A stretch of 64,000 nucleotides of DNA from Isoetes taiwanensis (taxonomy: Eukaryota; Streptophyta; Lycopodiopsida; Isoetales; Isoetaceae). This document shows positions 23,790-33,576 of the stretch, in pieces. The notes beneath the pieces are model-generated. The model was not told where the DNA came from. It worked only from the letters and a program-made list of their open reading frames with translations, and made no database searches. The DNA is taken from contig JAJEKV010000064.1 of NCBI GenBank assembly GCA_021234155.1, positions 5,770,001 to 5,834,000 of the forward strand. The letters run 5' to 3'. Within the stretch, counting starts at the first letter, position 1. Each line of letters begins with the position of its first letter. A program made the translations under genes and the position numbers.

Positions 23790-24241
23790 GACTGGATCTT
23801 CATAGATGATCTTCTCTACCATGGATCTGCATTCCAACAATCTTTATGGCACCATTTCTTCCCTTTCTTCTTTGAAATACAACCTAGATGTTGGGTATGT
23901 GGACCTTTCAGATAATTTTTCACTGGTCCATTCCTGCTGATCATGGATCCATCATAGAGCTGCAAACTCTAGATTTATCAAGAAATTTGTTATCACGGAG
24001 CATTCTAGCACAGGTTTTGGGAAGCAAGAGTTTAAAGGTTTTCAATCTTTCTGCTAACAGATTGAGTGGTGTCATTGCACCTACTATTGGAGCATTGCTA
24101 ACTAAGTTGGATCTGAGTGCAAATATGCTTTTTGGGACTCTACCTAAAACACTAGAATACCCGTATATACATGAGACTGGTAAGCACGTAGAAGGCAATC
24201 CAGCCAGTAAACGTTTTCCTGTTCCAAAAGGCACCTATTAA
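23790..24241 (+). pseudogene. Leucine-rich-repeat receptor-like protein fragment (unit 2)
   Basis: Plant-type extracellular LRRs (LxxLxLSxNxLxGxI) can be read. DLHSNNLYGTISSLSSLKYN and YVDLSDNF sit in one frame; LQTLDLSRNLLS, LKVFNLSANRLSG and LTKLDLSANMLFGTLP are in the main frame, with a one-base slip near 23,915. It ends in YIHETGKHVEGNP, which resembles the part after the last repeat of LRR receptor kinases (GNPxLC). No signal peptide, transmembrane helix or kinase domain follows. LRR receptors sense ligands at the plasma membrane, but this piece cannot. It is a fragment repeated in unit 3. Confidence 0.75.
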
Positions 24242-24992
24242 ATACATCTGCAGTGACAGTTTTTATGGCAAATTGAACAATGCAAACCACATGAGGCTCA
24301 CCTGCTGTCCATTCTAGTAAGTCCTTTGCTCTAGCTCCAAGACAATTAATGCATCAGCGTCTGTTGGGCCATTCGCTTGTAAAACTTTAACTTCCTCCTA
24401 TGTAAAATCCACCTTCTCACCAGGAAAAAGGCAGCATAAGGCATTAGCAAGCTAGATTAACTTAACCCTCTTTGCAGGTGAAAAAGGATGTCTAAATATC
24501 TTATTAGTTAAGGAGACGTGGTGACACGGCAGCCTATGCATCCACAGAGGACCATGTGATAAGACTTGGCATATACTTCTAGCTCAGTAGGATATTAATG
24601 AGTTAGTATGTTTATGTGCTGCTCTCCACGTCACCATTAAGCGACTATATTCAGAATGTACTTTACCAATTCCATCAATTTCCTCTTCTTTTTACCACCC
24701 CTCTCTTTCTAATGTTTTCTCGATTCTAGCTTAGATCACAGTTTTTTGGTCAATAGGTTTACAGTGCTGTATGTATCTGACCTCATAGACGCTATGGGTC
24801 TTTTTGCTAGATGTTAATAGATCTTTCTTTCTTTACTATCATGTTTAACGCTCCTGCTACCATGACCCCTCAGGGAATGTTAGGTGCTGACCTAGATTGA
24901 TCTTCAGACCAACCTGTTCAGACCTCCATGTTATCACATCTCAGTATTCCTAACTGTGTTAAGCACAAAACCTCCTACATAACATTCTTCAT

Positions 24993-25800
24993 TTATGATG
25001 TAAGCATGATTTTGCTTCCAAGTCCCAAATGGGCTGCTCTTGCACATGCAGAGAGCGCATAACCAAATGCCAAACTATCTGGCTTTTGACCTTCCTTCTG
25101 CATTTCATGAAGAAGCAATTGAGCCTGTAGCATTAGCATTGATGACAATTTGCTGCAATAATCACATTCCAAACAATTATTTTCCTCGCAGATGCTTGAT
25201 GGAATAGGGTGCAAGCATCTTGAATCCCCCCATGGTTAGTATACAAGCTAAACAATCTTGTCCGTAGCCACTTGCAATTGTCTGAGCTTGAAATGATTTT
25301 AGCTTTCCTAATGATTCTCCATCGTCACACACATCAAGAATGGCTAGAAAAAGAACTTTGTTGGACATTATGCCGTCCTGCTGGATCTGTGGAAGAGTTA
25401 TGTTGGACAAATGCTACAATAACTGCAGTCTATGAAATGATATCATGGGCAGGCAAACTACTGAATACCAGGAGAGATTCTTTCGAACTCCCATGTGTAC
25501 CATACATATCGACGAGAGTTTCAAAGACCCAAATCTGAAATTTATTCAGTTCTCAATATCTGAGCGTGTATAGCAAACATTCTAGCGCATTTCAGCATGC
25601 TCCATAGCAAACATTTTAGCACACGCATTAGCAACAATAGTAAATGTTACCTGGCTTAACCTGATATTGTGTCTTCATGCATTCTCCAGAAAGCCTTAAG
25701 GACTTCCTTTCCATTTCCAAACTTTGCAATACCAGAAATAACTGAATTCCACGCAACTGAGTCCCTCTCAATCATTTTGTCAAACTCCTGCTAACCATGA
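24993..25800 (-). pseudogene. PLS-type PPR fragment (unit 2)
   Basis: The minus strand carries LLHEMQKEGQKPDSLAFGYA and LSACARAAHLGLGSKI (25,100-25,010), and, in a separate frame, VLFLAILDVCDDGESLGKLK with FQAQTIASGYG (25,390-25,250). The repeat seen at 11,240 in unit 1 is also traceable at 25,680-25,790. A plus-strand open frame overlapping the region is a shadow. Like unit 1 it is a broken array of repeats, though it keeps a repeat lost from unit 1. Confidence 0.75.
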
Positions 25801-26296
25801 TGTAAGCTCCTCATTTAACATACATGCCCATCTTTGGCATATCTTCCGATCAATATTAGCACACACGATTAACAATTCTCGTAAATACATGCCAGGCATG
25901 ATCTGTATCATAGGCTGGCAAAGAATGTGATAGGTTTTAGAAATGATCAGATGGGCATGACTTACAAATGATCAGAGGCTTACAAAAAATGTGATATGTT
26001 TCTTTAGAAATGAAATGCATATTTCTGTGATTTTTACCTCATCAACTGCAGTTTCTCAAAAGAGCTGGACTTCTGCACGAACGACGGACCTGCCAGAACA
26101 CGCCATACATAATGAAAATGGTCGCAGGCGAAATACGAACGAACATGAAGAACAAACATCAAGAGTAAACGGAGACAAAGTGGGCGTAAAAATGGCCAAG
26201 ATGGGCGAAGCGAGGGTTTTTTTGGGAAACACGTGTTTACAAATTTCTTGGTCCGAACTATCATAAATCGTGATGTCTACTAAGGCGATTCCATTA

Positions 26297-26398
26297 GCGG
26301 CTATCTGGGCCTTCACTAAATGGAGACTAAGTGATTGTTAGTGGAATCTCAATCTAAGGCAAGGCGGCTATCTTTGCCTTCACTAAATGGAGACTAAG
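26297..26398 (+). promoter_or_regulatory. Direct repeat in the MiAMP1-like gene promoter
   Basis: A block of about 34 bp (GCGGCTATCT...GGAGACTAAG) occurs at 26,297-26,331 and again at 26,363-26,398, a 67-bp period, just upstream of the TATA box. It is kept in units 1 (about 11,963-12,063) and 3 (about 47,617-47,717). Duplicated cis-elements are a plausible reading; the factor is unknown. Confidence 0.6.
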
Positions 26399-26418
26399 AC
26401 CAGGCCGCCATCTTCACC

Positions 26419-26426
26419 TATATATA
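26419..26426 (+). promoter_or_regulatory. TATA box of the MiAMP1-like gene (unit 2)
   Basis: TATATATA lies about 60 bp upstream of the ATG at 26,485. The same box is at 12,082-12,089 (unit 1) and 47,739-47,746 (unit 3). Confidence 0.7.
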
Positions 26427-26484
26427 CATGACATGCCTTGATGCAGCAAACACAACACTCTCAAATCAAGCACCAACAAGTAAA

Positions 26485-26887
26485 ATGGTATGCAAATTTG
26501 GATGTACTACTATTCTTTGAATTCTCACACTCACAAGTTCTTCTTCTTCCTTTTTTGGCCCAGGCATCCTACAAAGTTCCTTTTTTGGTTGTTGTGGCAA
26601 TCTTTCTAGTCGTTCATGCATCCACTGCAAGCGCCCATTACCATCATGGTCATAGCGAGGCAATAATTTATAAAGATCCAAACTGCTACAATGTTCTTAA
26701 AACCATTGAGTGTGCCGATCGATGTGTCAATTTTCATAAAACTGACGTTGCCTACAGGTTCAAGTTCAAGGGGAAGCCATTCAAGCTCTACTATGGTCCC
26801 AATTGTGGTGGCACGCCACAAGTCAACTGGAACGATATCGATTGCACCCAGGTTTCCAATGCCAAGTCATATAAAGTCACATGCTAG
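26485..26887 (+). CDS. MiAMP1-like antimicrobial peptide precursor (unit 2, intact)
   Basis: Best model: a first exon contributing only ATG (26,485-26,487), a 76-bp intron with GTATGC at 26,488 and TTTGGCCCAG ending at 26,563, then 26,564-26,887. It gives 108 residues. Residues 1-25 form a signal peptide (MASYKVPFLVVVAIFLVVHA, then STASA), so the product is secreted. The mature part has six cysteines in the MiAMP1 pattern: NC, EC, DRC, then FKGKPFKLYYGPNC, DC and a final VTC. The family forms a Greek-key beta-barrel active against fungi and is found in Macadamia, conifers and seedless plants. A histidine-rich HYHHGH opens the mature chain. AATAAA signals follow at about 26,906 and 26,934. An unspliced 149-codon frame from 26,438 also exists but would lack a usable signal peptide. 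Confidence 0.85.
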
Positions 26888-28102
26888 ATCTAGCAAGATG
26901 TCATGAATAAAACTTGAGTATATGTGCCTCATATTGAATAAATAAATTATAAGTGACTTTATCTCATCCCATATACAATAGAATTTATGTTAGGGATAAT
27001 GTGTCAGAGGAGGCAATTTTGCCTGGTAAGGGCCTGGCGAGCCCTAATAGCTTGACAGGTCTGAACCAAGCGAAAGTGCCTTCTTCGGCACATTTTCCCA
27101 AGTAAAGTTTAGCGGGGAGAAAATTTCATGCCACGAGGCATTGTTATTGACCACAAATTCAAGAAAATGTTGCCCTATCTCCTTTAACGTTGCACACAGA
27201 AACATTACAGGTTTTAATCTAGGCATGTACGTTGCTTGGTTTCTAACTTTTCTTTTTCATAATATCAGCGATGTATTCGAATAGCCTATCCATTTATAAG
27301 TTATAAAACTACAGTTTTGTTTGCATATAGACCAATGATAGCTCAAGATAGTGTTACCTCGGATTTGATTATCTCAGTGCCAAAAAAAATCCTTGCTTCG
27401 GGATCCCTCGCCTGTCCCCCCATGGAGGCCATTTTCTTCCACCTGTTTTGTCGTGGTATATGAATAACAAAATTTTTGTCTGTTTACACTTGTTCATTGT
27501 AAATGCCTAAAACCTTGAACTGAAAATCATCAGAGGACCACCTTGAAATTTCGACTTTAAAAATCAAGGTGATTAGAGCAAAATTTCAAGGTGGTTAAAA
27601 TTTCGTTCTCAAATTCAAGCAAGCTAACATTATAAGCCAATATGATCCTTTCTTAGAATTCACTAATGGACTCTTAGCACGTCAAGATGTAAATTTTTAG
27701 TTACAAATCTTCTATATATCATCAGAGTATATCAAGATGCAGCAGAGCATGGACATATTTCTACATGACTTACATTAATTTGCTCCATTCTGAAGATAAT
27801 TCATACTTTGCATAAATCTTGTTAAATTAATTATTGGCTCCAGAGCCAGAATGGAGACATCTTTAGTAAATACCATGCTGGATACTGTGGACTAGGATTG
27901 CCAAATTCGAATGCTAAACTCCGGGATACTACACGCGATATCGTGGCAAGGGATTCCCAACTCAAAATCCACATATTTGGGAACCCCCAGTTAGCAGTCC
28001 CAAATGCGGGGAGCACAGGGTTGCTATCCCTTGCCAAGGGATTGAAAAACTTTGATTGAAAATTGGAAGACCCCTCAAGTAAGGAACATCCATTTTGGCC
28101 CC

Positions 28103-29628
28103 TTTTTTTTTTTTTTTTTTTTTGAAGGACGAAAGCCAAAAAGTTTATTAATCAGAGAAAAAGTACAAAATTTACATGTCTCAGCACACAAAGATGCCAC
28201 TGGAGCACGAGCCTGGAGCACAATGTACTTACTCCAGAATAGGAGACTAATGATAAGAATCAATTCGAAGATATCAATCGGATCGTTCCACCAGTTTTGA
28301 GTCAAGGGAGGAACACTCGTAGGCTGTCAATATCTTTTTCTGGGCCACCGTAATAACACTGTGTGCAGATGAATAAATGCCCTGAAAGATGTGGTGTCTG
28401 CGACGCTCCCATATCGACCATAGGAGCCAACCGGAACCAAGATGAAATGCCCTTTGTCTAGCTGGAGGCCATGCGTTGGGATAGGGCGCCAAAAGGATGC
28501 ATCGGCAAACCAATGTAATCGTTAAACAAACCTTGTAGCCGGACCACGGCTTGGTTGAACCTCGGGACAATAAAAAGACAATGCTCAAGAGTCTCAACGT
28601 CTAAAAGACAGGCGGGCATCTTGCAAATATCGCGAGGATCATAGCGATGTCGAAGGCATTAACCCTGAGCACACGTGGATAACCCGCCACCACAAAGAGA
28701 GAGACTTTATGGTGGAGCAACCTATCCCAAAGCCATCGCCATGTATGCGACACAAAGTGGGTCGTGGAACATGTAGGTGCCACCCATCCGGCAACCGGAG
28801 GGGTTGTGGTGCTAAAAGAAGGCGATATCTTGATCTGACAAATTGCTTGCCTTTGTGAATATTTTCATGACAGTCCCATGGCACCCTTTCAACAACACCA
28901 ACTTGCACTATAAGAGGCAAATTTTCTGCGCCCTTCTCCCATTATAGAGATACATCCCAACGAGAGCGGAACTTTGCCCGAAATTCAGGCCAAGACAAGT
29001 GGGACCCTCCTCATACCGGGCTTGAATAGAGACAACACCTGCAAACCCATCGCCTCTACGTGTAAGGGGATGAACCGAGGTCGCCAATGGAGGTCTTTGA
29101 GGGGTGCGGAGGCGGTGGTGCCCCACCACCATGGAGTCTCAATAGGGTGTGGATAGAGGGGCATGGCCGAGAAAAGATGTCCCGACTGCCTCCCATCTCG
29201 CCAACAAGCCACGCAAAAATGGAGAAGCACTTGGAAAAGGCTGCAGAGTCTGAAATAAAGCCCAAGGTAGGACTGGTTTGACAGCCTTCTTGCCTCGAGG
29301 GATCAAATGACCAAGAGCTTGTCTAAGAAGGCGTGAACCGGAGAGTCATCCTCACCATTCGAGAGTCTCCAAATGAACTTTGAAATAAGCACTTTGCTCT
29401 GCGAAAGAAGAAGTCCATCATACCCGGACCACCTGCCCATTTTGGAAGGATGCACTTCGACCAAGCCACCTTAACCACAACACCTTCCTCGAGACCTTAA
29501 ATAAAGTTCGAACTATTGCAATGAGCTCACGCACTTTGATCTGTGGTGCTAGCAGTAAAGATGCCATATAAACATGGGTACTACTAAGGACTGACTTGGC
29601 CACTGTAATGCGACCCGCAAGAGACAAC
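28103..29628 (-). mobile_element. LINE, 3' part, split by the DNA element (unit 2)
   Basis: Poly(A) tail at 28,103-28,123 (T on the plus strand). The RVT zinc-binding and thumb regions follow as in unit 1 but with many small frame changes at CTG/CAG (for example GAACCGAGGTCGCC for GAACTGAGGCTGCC). The LINE continues on the other side of the element at 38,215. Confidence 0.85.
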
Positions 29629-29664
29629 TTAGCAAACAAAGTTTAAAATGAAACGCACTTATTT
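29629..29664 (+). repeat. Left target duplication and terminal inverted repeat, copy A
   Basis: TTAGCA (29,629-29,634), two bases AA, then the inverted repeat from CAAAGTTTAAAATGAAACGC at 29,637 to 29,664. If AA is a misread of GT, the duplication is 8 bp (TTAGCAGT), matching the empty site. Copy B has the same at 50,949-50,984. Confidence 0.8.
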
Positions 29665-30039
29665 GCTGCAAATGCACTTCAAAAGGAATCTTTGAAAGAT
29701 TCTCTAAAATTCCCTTAAAAAAGTCCATTTTTAAGATTTTTTTGTGACAGGTGTGACAATTTAAGTAATTTAGGTACCATTTTTGAGGGGTTGATTGAAC
29801 ATAACTTCCATGCAAAAATTTTAAATAGCAATTTTTATCCTCCTAAACTAGAACAAAAAATAATTACTTTTATAAAGTGTAGCAAAAAAGGGGCAATAAA
29901 AAAAAATAACAAGGGTAGTAGAGTGACAAAGAAGTGATATATTCAAGGTTGTGAAAATTGTACAAAATTATGAACAAAATTGTCAAAAATATAGGACATT
30001 TTGACAGACAATCATCACACGCACTTTACATTTCTTTAC

Positions 30040-33000
30040 ATGTTGAGTCATCGGACAAACTTACATTTTGCGAACAAGATCGGGGATGCATCTCATCCTC
30101 GACTCATTTATTCCACGATCACTTGAGCCTTCATCCTCGACTTCACTCTCAAAACTGGATGTACTTTCGAGCGATCTTCTTCCTCACTTTGTCTACAAGT
30201 GAGTCTTCATCATCATCTTTTTTTGGCCACCTTTTGGCTTGTTTGTCTAATCCACATGCCGACCTTATTAAAGTTTGAGTGACCATCACGTAACTTATTA
30301 GCGGCCCAATCGAGAACAAAGTCATATGCAAGAACCTTTACTTCAGTTAGATCTATGACAGCAGTGCTTGCTTTGGACTTAGCTCTCTTTCCCACTCCTG
30401 TTTTTACCATCTCCAAAGTATAACTCCCACTGAAAGCATTGGCAGCATTCGTTCTCATCTAGTGCACTTTTAATTGAGTGGGAATTCCATCCTCTCTTGT
30501 TACCTCCAGTACTTTAGCTAGCCAGAATGGCCTCCCAGATTCATCATTATCATTTGGGGCGACAGCTGAGCATTCCTTTCTGAATCTCTGAGACTGAACC
30601 AGATACTCGAGCAACTTGTTGTGCTGTGTGTCTAGGGCCAGTGTACATGACTCTGTCATCTTCATCTGAGCTAGCCAATATCTCTACATGTTCCTCTTGA
30701 TTCTCAACTTGCACAGGGAGAGTTTGCCTAGATGGCCAGTTGAATGTAACTGGTCTTCGACCTTGTAATGAAGCTTGCAACATGTCACGTTGCCGAGAAA
30801 AAAATTGAGGCCACCATAAAGCATCTGCCTCCCCAAAGTGGTTAGAGCAGGACTGAATACTTGTCTCAATATAATCCAATGATTTGTTTGAGTCAAATGC
30901 TCTTCCCTCCTTTTTACTCTTTGTGATTTCTTTCAAGCTTTTTAGAGGCATTTTCCTCTGCAGAGCATGGAACTAGTATTGGGGATGGTGCGAATGAATT
31001 GAATACACTGGCTGGCTGCCATTTGCAAGGATGTGGCATATTTCTTTCCTTGTAAGATGGCCTTGCCATCTACAAGTGAAATTTTGATCCGATCTTTGAA
31101 ATGTAATGTTTCTCAAGGGCTCAATAGCATAGTGACCAGTTGATCTCTCCTAAAAATCCATTCTTTGAAATCATAAGTTTCTTCCAATAACTTCGATGTC
31201 CGGGCGAGGACCGTAGGAATCTTGGATAACCTCAATCATTCTTTGGTAGGCTGAGAGCTTTTTTCGAGCAAGGCGTTTAGAGAACCTCTTGAACATCTGA
31301 TCAATTTGATCGTGTGTATGACCAACAAGCGGGAAACCAATCTTCACCTTCTTGAAGATTTGCTTCTCTACCACATATAGCACGATAAAGCAAACAACGC
31401 GATTCTTATTTTCCCTTGTCGTGTTGTCTAGGTGAAGATCTGAACCGGTGGTATATGTTCTAGATTGGAAAGAAGTTTATTCAATATTGTGATAGTGAGA
31501 TTTGGATCAGCATGAATGTTTGGATAATTCAAAAATGCCTTGCAAGATAGTTTTCCATTAAATACCATAGCACCAACAACATGCGGATGTATGAAATCTT
31601 CTTTAGCGACATCCTTAGGCACATTGACAAAATGTGGTAGGGTGGTCTTCTTCTGGTCCATTCCATCAATAACAACCGATATGTAGTTGAGTGGTTGTTC
31701 GATTAACTTTCTTCCTATGTTTTGTCAATTTTCTTCTTTCCAAAGATTGTTGTTCTCATTAGCTTGTTCGGTTTCTCCTTCAATGCATCCGAAATGAAAA
31801 TATGTTTAGGAAAGAACCTACTTTTAGTTAGAACTAGGCAAGAACACGTCCCCGGAAGCTTACTTTTAGTGTGAAGTGTCCTTGCATTTTGTCTCTCGAG
31901 CTTTTAATTGAGCATGTAGCACAAAAGCAGACATCCGGTGCTTTCTAGGAATGGACCGCGAGAAAAACTTTTTTTCGAGCCGCACGGTGAAGTAAGAGTA
32001 GCGGACATGGCGTTCTCCAGCCTCAACACACATGTCCTTATAATTATCGTAGACTTCCGTTTTAGTGAAGTTGTCACTCAAGTGGTACATGGGGCTGTTA
32101 GGGAGTTTCGCATAGACTCCTTAAAGAAACCTTCCATCCAGGAAATACATTGAAGGGCATGAATTCTGGATATACCTCCTGAATGGCAGTAGTCATTAAT
32201 GCCTGGATTCTTGTCAAGCCTTTTCTTCAGGCGGTCAAGTCGTCTGCTGCCTAAAGCATGAATCAATTTGAAGGTCGTTTTGACACGGGCAGTGGCCACC
32301 AGGCGTGTAAGTAAACTTCTCACCACAATCTGGCCTAATATTGAAGGCTAAGTAGCCCCTTTGGTCTAGCGAGTCATTGAATCTGTAACTATCACGAATC
32401 AATCTCAACTCCTTTAGTCCAATCTTAAGCAAACAACGTTGAGAACAACGATTAACTTTGTATGTGTTGCCCTCAAGTGAGCCTCGTCCATGAGTTTCTT
32501 TCTTCTAACGGTTGTACATGCTTTCTTGTGTAAGTTACGCTTAAGATTCTTACTTGCAGGGGCTTTGAATTCGAACATAGAGTCTTGTGGCTTTGGTAGG
32601 TCCTCGTCTGAGAGATCAACATGAGGTGTTTCTTCGTCTGAGAGATCAACTTGAGGTGTACTTGTAGCTGCTGATAGGTTTGGTGTGTGCAAGTCACGGG
32701 GGAGGTGCTTTCCCTCTCTGGGGAAAAATAATCGAGGTTGGTGGCGTAGTTGACCAGCTCCCGAAGTGTCGTGAGAACACGGGGAGTTGCGTGTCGCCGG
32801 CCGCCCCACTTGTTGTAGTACCATTTAGCGAAATTGATGGAGTTGGCGTGATTTGCCTCCGGGGATTTAGCCTACGGTGGACTATGGGCGACGTACTAAA
32901 ATGAAGTGGAGGAGGTAGTCCCACCTCTCTAGCCCGAGGTGGGGTAAAACGCGCATTGGTGGGGGGCAAGCGGCGTTCGGGAGCAGGGTGTGGTGGAGTA

Positions 33001-33187
33001 AATTGAACTGGTGGTGGAAGCCGAGGTGGTCGTCTTTGGAGTAATCTCAACGAGCTGGGGTTTGAATATCGGAGGCGAATTTTTGGACGCTACTTCCGTG
33101 TGTCAGGTTGAGGGGTGTGAATGTCATTGCGGAGGAAGCCTCGCGAGCGTGAGTTGGAGGCTCTGCAGTTCTTTTTTCTCGAGCCAT
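30040..33187 (-). CDS. DUF7869-type protein, probable transposase (copy A; frame broken)
   Basis: Starts at ATG 33,187 (MAREKRTAEPP). A proline-rich and then acidic N-terminus (VDLSDEETPHVDLSDEDLPK, about 32,650-32,560) precedes a region resembling the N-terminal part of DUF7869 proteins (LIHALGSRRLDRLKKRLDKN; VYDNYKDM; YSYFTVRLEKKFF; IPRKHRMSA). The DUF7869 core follows: VVIDGMDQKKTTLPHF (about 31,690-31,645), LDNTTRENKNR (31,432-31,400) and FPLVGHTHDQIDQMFKRFS (31,335-31,275). The tail has RPFWLAKVLEV and an acidic end. DUF7869 proteins are common in repeat-rich eukaryotes. The spaced Asp residues in DGMD, LDN and HTHDQID fit an RNase H-like DDE catalytic fold, which I infer rather than know. 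At least five frame breaks occur, many near CHG sites; some may be introns. Confidence 0.75.
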
Positions 33188-33576
33188 ACTCAGAAAGTTA
33201 GTGTCACACTGTATGAATTTATACGACAGAAGAGCAGACGGTAAAAGTTTACAGAGGGATGGTATAAATTTATACAGAGAAGGCAAACTTGAAGCGGCAG
33301 ACTGTATAAATTTATACAGAGATGGTATAAATTTATACGGAGAAGGGCAACATAGAAAAGAAACGGTATAAATTTATACGAAAACTCACAGACACTTGTA
33401 TTGAAAACTTTATGGAGAAGCGCTATACGAAACGGCACTTAGCAGAGGTACTTAAGGTGGGCGCCGGCCACCCTTTTTTCTACATACGCTGCTAGGAGTC
33501 CAAGGCGCTCGAGCTGCGCCTTATATACCCCCTCCAAATTGCTTCTCCGAACAGCTATAAGCGAATCCATACGACC
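33188..33576. promoter_or_regulatory. Shared upstream region of the two element genes (copy A)
   Basis: The 390 bp between the two start codons. The half next to the leftward gene holds five palindromic sites (33,213-33,381). A TATA box for the rightward gene lies at 33,521-33,527 (TTATATA), about 50 bp before its ATG. Each palindrome itself contains TATAAAT on both strands, so those near 33,300 could serve as TATA boxes for the leftward gene. Copy B equivalent: 54,499-54,884. Confidence 0.6.
33213..33381. repeat. Palindromic site cluster 1 (copy A), five sites
   Basis: Versions of GGTATAAATTTATACC at about 33,211, 33,261, 33,303, 33,324 and 33,365, mostly with weaker ends (TACAG or TACGA). 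Copy B: 54,521-54,690. Confidence 0.85.
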
